Shown here piece by piece: positions 12,760 to 21,800 of a stretch of 64,000 nt of DNA. The stretch is taken from assembly GCF_000499845.2 (NCBI RefSeq), contig NC_023753.2, positions 20,316,918 to 20,380,917 of the forward strand. Reading direction: 5' to 3'. A program made the position numbers and the translations under genes. Numbering within the stretch: the stretch's first letter is position 1; every line of letters starts with the position of its first letter. Source of the stretch: Phaseolus vulgaris (lineage: Eukaryota; Streptophyta; Magnoliopsida; Fabales; Fabaceae). The notes under the pieces were generated by a model. The model made no database searches, was not told the origin of the DNA, and saw nothing but the letters and a program-made list of their open reading frames with translations.

Positions 12760-13990
12760 TTCTAGTTCTTTTTATTTGAAAAAAAAAACTAGAAAATAAA
12801 CAAATTAAAACTGAAATTTATTCAATAAAGATAATTCAAAACCTAAAACTAACAAACTAACAAAAACAACAAATTTATTCAAAATACAAAATAAGCAATT
12901 AAAACAAACTAAACAAATAAGAAAATAAACAGAAAACAAAATAACCAAAAAATAAAATAAATAAAATAAGATAAAATTCAAATAACTGAAAAGAAAAGAG
13001 AATTAGAAAGATAAAACCATATTTTTGCTCAATCCTCTCTTTTTAAGAAGTCATCCAGCTTTTTATTAAAATCTTTATCTACAGTCTTCATTTGCTGGAT
13101 CTACCCCTAAATAATAGAACCTGTCCCCAGGTCAAAATACATAACATAGGTTGGGTTTCCCTTGAAATTCTCCATGGTTTACCAGCTAGGCTTATTTGAT
13201 AAGAGTGATTGGCTAGACATAATTTCCTAGGCACTTCATTATTAAAACCATATGTTCTCTCTTAATTGGTGATAGGTACAATCATCATCATCTCTCAGTC
13301 TTCTCTAACTTCTCCTTACTTCTCTTTTCTTTATTTTTAACTTCTATTCTTCTGGGTTGTCTTCTCAATTGCTCAATCTATAAAAACTTGTTTTCTTAAT
13401 ATCATAAGACAACTCAAACAAAGATTAGTATAACAAGCAAATATTTTTTTTAAATGAAATAAAGAAAAACAGAAAATTTAAAATAACAAAAGAAAGAAAA
13501 ATAAATAGTAAATGAAAAACAGAACAAAAAAAATAAAATAAAAGAAACAAAAACTTAAATAAAAACTAAATAAAATAATAAAACTATAATTTTTAACAAA
13601 GAGAAAAATAAAATAAATAAAAACAAGAATAATATATAAAAACTTAAAAAAATACAAAATAAAACAAAACAGAATATATAGATAGAAAAAAAACTTGCGT
13701 AAAATAAAAACTAAGAATGAAATCAAAGAAAATAATAAAACTAAAAATAAAAATAAAAATAAATAAATAAATATTAAGAAAAATAAATAAAATAAAATAA
13801 AAATAAAAATAAAAATAAAACAAAAACAAAACAAAAACTAATAGTAATAAATAATAAATAAATAAAAACTACGTAAATATTAGTATTTACAAAGTCTTTA
13901 CAAAAAATATTCAAATCTAAAAAAACTAAAAACTAAAAAATTTATTCACATAAAAAAAAAATTAGTATATTCATAATATTTAGGAAATTA
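12760..13990. repeat. A-rich simple-sequence tract inside element X
   Basis: There are long runs of AAATAAA/AAAATAAAAC-type sequence, especially 13480-13870. The minus-strand counterpart is T-rich and produces long but meaningless Phe/Leu/Tyr open frames. The same composition recurs in the related copy at 61255-61480. Confidence 0.7.
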
Positions 13991-14012
13991 TACTCAACAA
14001 ATCAAACCATGT

Positions 14013-14030
14013 TTCCCGGCAACGGTGTCA
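14013..14030 (-). promoter_or_regulatory. primer-binding site (tRNA-Asp) of element X
   Basis: The minus strand reads TGACACCGTTGCCGGGAA. This matches the complement of the plant tRNA-Asp(GUC) 3' end (TGGCGCCGTTGCCGGGGA) except for three G-to-A changes, typical of decayed methylated sites. Confidence 0.65.
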
Positions 14031-14036
14031 AAAACT

Positions 14037-15062
14037 TGAAGACTTTTTACGGCAAGTGCACCGCGTTTGTCAGAAGTAATAATTGTCCCTAAGGACGAAT
14101 ATCGATCCCACAAGGAATAATAAATTATCGAGTACAGTAATAGCTAAATATAAAAAACAAAACAATTAAAAGAGTTTTGAATTAACTGTGATCAATAAGA
14201 AAACAAACAAAGAATTAGTTGTTTCGATTGAAAAAATAAGGATTAGTTTCATCTCTCTCACTCTCAAGTATTTTGATTAGCATGTCAATATTAAGTTCTT
14301 TGATTGAAATTGATGCCCATATAAAAATAATTTATATTGATTCCTGGCATATAAAATCCTTAAGAATGTCCCCAAACTATTGATCTCTCGCATAATTATA
14401 AGAACAACTTAGAACGAAGCTCAGACGTTTAATAGCAATTAACATTTCAAGTCTATTCCTAACACTCAAATATGTTAAGTATTGTTGTTTAGGTCTGAAC
14501 CCTAAAAATACCTCCCGGTCAGATTTAAGATTCTCAATTTGTCACGGAAAATTAAAAGTAAAACAACAATACCAATCATCAATCAAGAACTGAATATTAA
14601 TATATAAGATATCACCTCAATACATAAGAGTTTGAGCAGATTACTCCCAATCCCAAAGGGTAGTATTAGTCACGCATACTTCTAGCACCTCCATTCTCCC
14701 AATTGGGTTACAATTCACTTTCTGGTGTTTTCCTCTCAATCTGGCACCCTAGGGTTGAGCCTCTAGCCCTCTATTTATCCTAGTTTTCTAGGGTTAGGTT
14801 GCTTCCTGTGTCGCGCTAATGGGTTAAATGATAAAACATAAAAAATGTTCAATCTTTAATTTTCCATTTTGGGACCTTCCGGATTTATCTTTTTAGCTCA
14901 AATTATTCTCCTTTATTTCAAATCTTCAATCTTCCCTAGAAATCTGCAATTAACACCAAATTTAGGAATAAAATGCTCTTATTCAAATAAAGCTCTAAAT
15001 GTAAAAAGGTATAAATTCATAAATTAGGGATTATTTTATATGTAAATTAGCAATAAATCCTC
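14037..15062 (-). repeat. 5' LTR of element X, truncated at its outer end
   Basis: It aligns with 10544-11580 and then stops where element Y sequence resumes at about 15061-15063. The terminal 51 bp that should begin TGATAAATG are absent. Confidence 0.72.
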
Positions 15063-15792
15063 CCCGTAATCTTGGCCTTAGACTCCTCATCAGCCTCTTC
15101 CAACTCAAAGACTCGAACCCGCAGGGACAGAACTCTCGCCTCCAGCGTAGTAACCTCTTGGCGCTTGGAATGGAGTAGTTTCGAGAGATGAACCAACTCC
15201 TATCTCAGAGTAGCCTCGCGGGCAGCAAACGAGCGAGCTAGCGAAGAGTCCCCCGATTCAGCCTTGGACAATAAGCAAGAAGCGCCCCAAAGTTGAAGCC
15301 CAGTCTCTCCCTAGCAGTAGCTTCATCCGGATTCGTAGTCACCCCTTGCTGAAAGCCCTTGATGGCATGTTGAAGGGCAAGGGGCAGTTCAGGGACGGGA
15401 GGAGAAGAAGCACCAGTCCCACCAAGGTCAAGGAGTAGAGAAACGTCGGTCGTGCGACCCCGGGGCGAGACAGAACGGCCGGAGGAGGATGAATGTGAAA
15501 CCATCACCGGCGTAGGTTTGAGTTTCTTTTAGATTGGCCCCTCAGCAGAATCCTCGTCTGACTCGATTACCACAGCTTTACCCCTGCAAGGGAGTGAGGT
15601 GGGAGACGGTTGGATGGCAGTGAGAGGGACCGAAACCCCGAGATTGGAAGGAACGGGTGAAGACGCAGCGACAACAAGGGTGCGGGCATGCTGGAGAGAA
15701 GTGCCCACGTCCCTGGAAACCCCGTGAAGGCAAGTGAGAATATCAGTTAACTTATCCCATTTTTCTTCGCTCAAACCCATGCCTGCATACAA
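15061..15792 (-). pseudogene. N-terminal part of the antisense ORF of element Y
   Basis: The minus-strand frame opens at 15792 (MYAGMGLSEEKWDKL...), has an in-frame TAA at 15529-15531, resumes through a low-complexity Ser/Pro region and stops again at 15238-15240. The adjoining sequence down to 15061 encodes a heptad-like coiled coil (LEARVLSLRVRVFELEE) that would continue into 10543 without element X. The product of such antisense ORFs in Tat elements is of unknown function. Confidence 0.55.
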
Positions 15793-16315
15793 AGTTCAAA
15801 ATATATGGAGATAAACCATGCGAATGTGCGAAAGAAAAGCGTAAATGCGACGTTATAGTAACAAGAAACAACCATCCCAAAGTTTAGGGTTTCTTGAATC
15901 AAAAGGAAACCCAGAAACAGAAAGTGATTGATGCAAAGATTAAGGAACACAGACAGTTATCCAGAACCAGTAAACAGGTGTGAATGAATCAGGGTTCATA
16001 CCTGCGGTCGTTAGCGAGAGAAGGCAGAAATGCGTGAAGGGAGTGCGCGTATGCTTGAGGAAGAAAGCGAAATGGTCGAAGAGTTTCAGAGAATGATGTA
16101 ACAAGCGATTGGACGCGTGCGTTTTCAAAGAAGTTTGAACGTAAACGGGAAGTGTAAGTGACGTTAAGCCCTAGCCGTTGATTAAGACACGTGTGCACAG
16201 ATAAGACAGGCCCAGAAAAACGTCACTTTGGCGCTGTATTTACGTTCTGTCGCACAGAGCCACGTAGGTCACCCAGGGCAAGGACATAGCCTCTTCGTTG
16301 AACGAGTTACAGCTC
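15793..16315. other. non-coding region between antisense ORF and 3' LTR of element Y
   Basis: No supportable coding sequence. By analogy with elements 1 and 2 it would hold the leader and promoter of the antisense ORF. Confidence 0.4.
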
Positions 16316-16331
16316 GAGGTTGGGGGGCTTG
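16316..16331 (+). promoter_or_regulatory. polypurine tract of element Y
   Basis: GAGGTTGGGGGGCTTG stands directly before the LTR start TGTACCGACC. The G6CTTG core is shared with the tracts of elements 1 and 2. Confidence 0.65.
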
Positions 16332-17170
16332 TGTACCGACCGGTCCTCGGGCGTTGACTAAACCACTGGTAATGTTGGTCCACGTAAGCAGGTCCCACGA
16401 GCAGCACGTACCTAGCAAAGCACGTGCGCCAAGGAGCTAAGAGTGGTCAGACATCAGTCATCAGGACGTACCGACGTGCCACTAGACGACAGTGTGAAGA
16501 GGTCGGACATCGGAAACCCAAACAGTAGAGATGGGCCACGAGAGGTGGATCCCAGATCACACACCAGTTATCAGTAAGGAAGAAGCCTAGATCACATGGG
16601 TCCATGCGTGTAGAGTGGATGACGCGTTCAGGTGTAACACAAAGTGTAGAGCCACTGGAAAGATATGACTCGTGAGGGTCGCGATCCAGGGGTAAGCTGC
16701 ATGCATGGCACGTGAATAGCTAGGGCACTCCCAGAGGCGGGTGACCCCAGAGATCAGGTGCACGAGGAGGCATCCAGGTGGTCATCCCATCAGAGGTTGC
16801 ACTCCAATTAAGGGACTCCACGTACTAGGTTATCCGAGAGTAAGGTAACAACAGTGTTGGGCCCGCCCATCAGAAAGACCCATTTCAGGTAAACAGGAAA
16901 CCATAGTTTCAGTCTATAAATAGTAAGTTAACAAACTTGACAAGGGAGAATTCACTTGCGCCGTAAAACACACAGTAGCAAGATTATACAGTTTTCGGTG
17001 TTTCCTAGCCCTAATACTGACTTGAGCGTCAGAGTGCAAACGACCGCTAGGGCGCCCTTTGTCTTTGTGTTTCAGGTGTTCACACAGGAAAGGCACAGGC
17101 GAACGCAAGGACTCTAGACGTGAGAGTGACGTAGGCGCACGAAGGCGTTTCGAGTCAACCGGCAGGAACA
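16332..17170 (+). repeat. 3' LTR of element Y
   Basis: This 839-bp LTR begins TGTACCGACC and ends CCGGCAGGAACA. A TATA box (TATAAATAG) is at 16915-16923. A U5 block shared with the other Tat LTRs is at 17017-17076. The start and end resemble the LTRs of elements 1 and 2, but the middle is unrelated. Confidence 0.7.
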
Positions 17171-17373
17171 AGAATGAAAAATTGATCCAGGCTCTCCGCG
17201 CAGAGAATGGGGATATGAGGAAGAAGCTGGTGGAGGGAGGACCATCTGCTGGCAAGTCATTCACCTCCCTTCCCAACCCGAGAGCGGTTGAAGAGACTAA
17301 GGATAAGGCTCCCACCCATGAAATGGATGGAGAGTCCTGCCTCAACAAGTCAGTTAGAACAATTGGCACTTGA
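17171..17373 (+). pseudogene. gag N-terminus-like remnant abutting the LTR of element Y
   Basis: The frame reads LIQALRAENGDMRKKL and later HPFTNSI-type sequence in a neighbouring frame, resembling N-terminal gag of Tat elements. It begins immediately after the LTR end with no primer-binding site. Either a deletion joined an LTR to gag, or the LTR belongs to an element inserted in an older gag. Confidence 0.35.
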
Positions 17374-17464
17374 CTCAGTTCACAGACACCCCTTCACCAA
17401 CTCCATCATAGAAACTTTAATGATAATGCAATCATCTCCGTAGTTGAACAATAATAATTAAAAC
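17374..17464. other. short spacer before element 1
   Basis: No gene seen. The last five bases (17460-17464, AAAAC) are the left target duplication of element 1. Confidence 0.5.
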
Positions 17465-18393
17465 TGTACCGCCCAGGTGGTGGGAAGTGATGACGTGGCA
17501 ACAAGGTATTATATAGGCGTGTTCAAAGGGGCACCTGGCTGGCAGAAGGGAAGGAAGTTGGGGGGCTCGTGTAGTCGCCAGTTATTAAGTTGGCGTGCTC
17601 CGATCTCTAGCATACCTAAACCGGCGGTCACCAGGTTTGAGATGAAGTCGCCGGATGTGAACCCTGACGACCAAGTGATTAGAGATCGCCGAAAGAAGGA
17701 CTTCGCCGAAGGTTCAGGGATGCTTGTTCCAGGCTTTCGAAGTAGAGGATAAAGTTGTCAGATATTCATTTCCTAGCTAGCCAGAGGTTGAGGTCGGGGA
17801 ACAGCTTACCCAAACATGCACGATGAAGCAAGTGAAGTAGATCATGATGGCGGCCGGCGAGACCACAGGGAAGGTGTGTATGATGACACCCGTATCGCCA
17901 CACAGAAGAGATCGCGCTCCAAGGCAGCTATACACCGGGTTACTCCTCGCGTGGATAACGTAGTCGAATAAAGCCTGAAGAGTAAGAGGTGACGCCCAAG
18001 TCAAGGATGCTCCAGATGGTGACACGTGTACAGCTGGATGCGAGCCACGTGTCCAGATGTGTAACTGTTAGGAGAGAGAAAGTGCACAGGTATATAAGAG
18101 ATTCTAACGAACTTCTGAGGTACGCGCGTTTTAGAATACTTCTTTTACGCTTGCGAGAACTGGAGTACATTGAGAGAGAATTTTGCACGGTTCCTGTTCT
18201 TAGTTTTCTCTTAGTATTTTGGTGGTTCAGTCGCTGACTTGGGCGTCGGAGCGCGATCGGCCGCAGCGGCGCCGTTTTGTCTTTTGCAGGTTCTTGAGGT
18301 GAATCAAGGTGAAGGACGGAAGCTAACACGGCGCAGAGTCGATCCAGATTCGACGAGGCAAGGTTCTTGCGTCCCGGTCAACAGGCAGGAACA
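17465..18393 (+). repeat. 5' LTR of element 1
   Basis: It runs from TGTACCGCCC to CAGGCAGGAACA, 929 bp. TATATAAG at 18091-18098 is the probable promoter. A second PPT-like motif (GGGGGGCTCGTGTA) lies inside U3 at about 17562-17575. The conserved U5 block is at 18234-18290. Confidence 0.85.
18091..18098 (+). promoter_or_regulatory. TATA box in the 5' LTR of element 1
   Basis: TATATAAG is also present in the 3' LTR (41628-41635) and, on the minus strand, in both LTRs of element 2 (near 24858 and 36174). Confidence 0.55.
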
Positions 18394-18395
18394 TC

Positions 18396-18413
18396 AGGCG
18401 CCCACCGTGGGGC
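18396..18413 (+). promoter_or_regulatory. primer-binding site (tRNA-Lys) of element 1
   Basis: AGGCGCCCACCGTGGGGC, two bases after the LTR, matches the complement of plant tRNA-Lys(CUU) 3' end at 17 of 18 positions. The only mismatch is the first base. The same site and mismatch occur in element 2. Confidence 0.72.
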
Positions 18414-18506
18414 CGTGTAAAACCTGTTCCCATCCACAGCGTGAGTTCTTGGAGTTTCTGCAGTTTCTGTGTGGTTGTGTGCTAGTGCAACCATTTTCCG
18501 CCGTTG

Positions 18507-18695
18507 GTTCAAGCTTTGTTCGGTGAATTTGCGTTTTCCACCGTTCGCTCGAGGTTTTGTTTGGAGGATTGGGGTTTTTCCCCGTTTGTTTGAGTTTTGT
18601 TCGGTGAGGAGAAGTTTTTCGCTGTTTACGCGAGTTTTAATCGGTGAAATCGAAGCTTCGACGTTCGTTCGGACTTTCGACCGGTGAATCAGAAG
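18507..18695 (+). repeat. degenerate tandem repeat in the leader of element 1
   Basis: There are about four to five units of roughly 42 bp, each with a variant of GTTTTGTTCGGTGAA followed by TTCACCGTTCGCTCGAG. The same array lies at about 35590-35770 in element 2 on the opposite strand. Confidence 0.6.
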
Positions 18696-18873
18696 TTTCG
18701 GTGGAGGAGTGGTAGGTTCGTGCTGAGATTGCAAGTTTCTGCGAAGGTCTTTGCTGTTGAGATTGCGTTCTTGAAGTTCTTTGGAGTTTGCAAAGTTCTG
18801 ACTGATTGATTACTGGATCGATCGTTGCCGAAGGAGGTTCTGTTCGTCGATCGTTGTGGTCTGCTAAGTTTTC

Positions 18874-21800
18874 ATGAGAAAGATGAGAAGCAACCGTTCA
18901 AGTCCAGTTGTGCTAGTTGCTGTTGAAGGCGCCATGACTATGGCGCAGATGGTGGAGATCATGCGTGCGCTGCAGGCGAATGTGGAAGCCTCGCGCATAG
19001 AGCAGGTAAAAATGCATGAGGACCTAGTCGCCTCTCGGGCCAGGAATGAAGAGCTCAGCAAAGTGACTGAGGAATTGCGCCAAGCTCTTCAGGAGCAGAG
19101 AGGGCGCCCAGTCGCTGAAGAGGTCGCACCGTCGTCGCCGCCTCGCGTTTTCCCCATGCCATTTGTTCAGGCGATCACAGACACGCCAATCCCTGCGAGT
19201 GTGGTACCCGTGAAGGCTACTTTCACCGGTGTGGAGGATCCTGAAGCGCATCTCACCATGTTCCACACGCAGATGATGCTGTCAGGAGGCTCGGATGTTG
19301 TGTATTGCAAGATGTTTGTGAGCACGCTCCAAGGAACAGCGCTGGAATGGTTTGTGAGCCTGCCTACAGGCCACATAACCAATTTCCAGCAGTTTTCGAA
19401 GATTTTCGTCGAGCAGTACATAGTGAACAAGGCGCCGCCTAGGATGTCTTATGATCTGTTCGACATAAGGCAGTACCAGGGAGAGTCCCTCAGGGACTAC
19501 TTGAATCGCTTTGGAGCGCAGATGGTCTGCTCGCTAGCCAAGGACGAAGAGATGCTGGTATACGCCTTCAAAAAGGGCGTGCTGCCGGGACCCTTCTGCG
19601 AAGCGCTGATCAGGGCTCACCCCGCCACGTTTGCTGAAGTTAGGCGACTTGCGGTGGCCCACATCGCCGATGAGAGTGAGGTCGCCGAGAAGAGAGGGAG
19701 TGTGGCCCCCGCCAGGCCACGTGCCCAGACCAGGATCCAGCCACAGAGGGTGTTGGAGACAGCGGCGGCCAAGAGGGATCAAAGGACCCGCCATCCTTAT
19801 GATCCAAGGAAAAACAAGGGCAGGGGCCAAGGGCGCCCCAGGGAGTACAATCGCCCACCAAAGCATACGTTTGTCATGGGGTTGGCGGACCTGATCGCCA
19901 TCCCCAACATAGCAGCCAGGCTCAAGGCACCCGAGAAGGTGGGCAACAAGGTGTTGGGACCAAAGCTAGACGCCTGGTGCGAATTCCATCAGGGTTTTGG
20001 TCACACTGTAGATTCATGTTTGGCGTTGGGATACCATCTCGACGACCTGGTAAAGAGCGGTTTTCTGAATGATTACCTGCTGGACAGGAGAACGGGGGGC
20101 GCGTCGAGCTCCCAGCCGGCGGGTGGTGAGGCTCAGCAAGACGAAATGCCCACTCACAGAGAGATCCACACCATCGCGGGAGGTTTCTCGGGTGGTGGAT
20201 GCACCGCGTCACAGAGGAAGAAATATGCAAGGTCTGTGATGACGGTGGACATGTTCGAGGACCACTCGCCAGACGTGGACATCACGTTCACAAGGGAAGA
20301 TCTCAGGGACGTTGTGCCTCATGACAACGATCCAATAGTCATCTCGCTTGTTACGGTGGGAAGGAAGGTCCACAGGGTTCTGGTGGACCAAGGAAGCTCG
20401 GCAGATGTGATGTTCTGGCCGACTTTCACACAACTACAATTGCCCCTTGACCAGCTGAGGCCCTATGGAGGGTGCTTGTATGGTTTCGCTGGCGATCAGG
20501 TGGAGGTCGGGGGGTACATAGAGTTAAGAACTACATTCACGGATGAGGCGGGCTCGAGGACGGAGAAAATCAAGTACCTCGTCGTGAATGCTCCCTCAGC
20601 ATATAACATTCTGTTAGGAAGACCAACGCTCAACAGGATAGGAGCTGTGCCTTCAACCAGGCACATGAAGGTGAAGTTGCCATCGATGGAAGGGGTGGTG
20701 ATCACCATCAAATCTGACCAGAAGGAAGCGAAGAAATGCTATGAGAATAGCCTCAAGAATAAGAGGTCAGTGAGTTACATCACAATGACGCCGCCTCCCG
20801 GTGTGAAGCCCAGGCCAACAGAATGGCGAGTTGTTGATGCAGCGATAGAGGTGGCCGCCGGAGGCGACGTCGGCATGATGGATGCTGAGGCTGAGGGAGA
20901 GAACGCCGATCGGGAAGAAGAGGCGAGGAACCGCCCAGAGGAAGCGCGGGAACTGGGAATCGCCAGGGCGCTAATCGCCAGGGAAGCTAGACCTCAACCC
21001 GTCGAGGAGTGGCTCGAAAGGGAGATCGGGGGAAAGGTCTTCAAGTTGGGAAGATCCTTGGAGGCTGAGCTTCAGGACCAGATCGCCAAGGTGATAGAGC
21101 GGCATCTGGATGCTTTCGCATGGTCTGCTTCAGACATGCCGAGAATCGACCCCGACTTTTTGTGCCACCATCTAGCAATGGACAACCAGGTCAGACCAGT
21201 GCGACAGAGAAGAAGGAAGTTCAACGAGGAGATAAGGCAGGCGATCAGGGATGAAACACAGAAGCTCCTCACCACAGGCCACATAAGGGAAGTCCAGTAC
21301 CCTGAGTGGTTGGCCAATGTCGTGCTGGTGAAGAAAAGCAATGGGAAGTGGCGCATGTGCGTCGATTTCACTAACCTGAACAAGGCTTGCCCAAAGGATT
21401 CGTATCCTTTGCCAAGCATAGACGCCCTGGTCGACAGTGCTGCAGGGTGCAAGTTGCTGAGCTTCCTGGACGCCTTCTCGGGGTACAATCAGATTAAGAT
21501 GCATCCCATGGATGAAGAGAAGACCGCCTTCATGACCGAAAGATCGTGCTACTGCTACAAGGTGATGCCCTTTGGGCTGAAGAACGCGGGGGCCACTTCT
21601 TAGAGGCTGATGGATAGGGTCCTTGCACCGATGCTGGGGAGGAATGTGCAAGCGTACGTGGATGATATGGTCGTGACCTCGCCGGAGAAGAGCAAGCACG
21701 TTGCGGACTTGGAGGAGTTGTTCACCACAATCGCCAAGTTCAAGTTAAAGCTGAACCCCGAGAAGTGCATTTTCAGCGTGGAGGCGGGGAAGTTCTTGGG

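Larger units (their letters stand above)
10544..15062 (-). mobile_element. element X: non-coding (LARD-like) LTR retrotransposon inserted in element Y
   Basis: Two direct repeats of about 1.0-1.1 kb (10544-11631 and 14037-15062) flank a 2.4-kb internal region with no credible coding frame. On the minus strand the right copy is the 5' LTR. It is followed by a primer-binding site matching tRNA-Asp at 15 of 18 bases. The internal region ends in a purine tract (11632-11644) before the 3' LTR, which starts TGATAAATGCC. Internal sequence 12760-13990 is a very A-rich simple-sequence tract. The right LTR lacks the outer 51 bp found in the left one, so no target duplication can be seen. A related copy lies at 61255-64000. 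Confidence 0.75.
7850..17170 (+). mobile_element. element Y: degenerate Tat-clade Ty3/Gypsy retrotransposon, interrupted by element X
   Basis: In + order: gag/protease remnants (7850-9115), the last codons of pol (about 9370-9415), short tandem repeats, an antisense coiled-coil ORF in two pieces (10303-10543 and 15061-15792), a polypurine tract (16316-16331) and a 3' LTR (16332-17170). This matches the layout of elements 1 and 2, but the LTR and antisense ORF belong to another family. The 5' LTR and N-terminal gag are missing. The RT-RNase H-integrase part is deleted. Stops and frameshifts are common, so the copy is old. Confidence 0.72.

Noticed and set aside
13478..13834. 118-residue Phe/Leu/Tyr-rich minus-strand frame that looks like a membrane protein
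   Set aside because: It is the T-rich complement of an A-rich simple-sequence tract inside element X, with no start context or family features. The same artefact recurs near 61178-61411.
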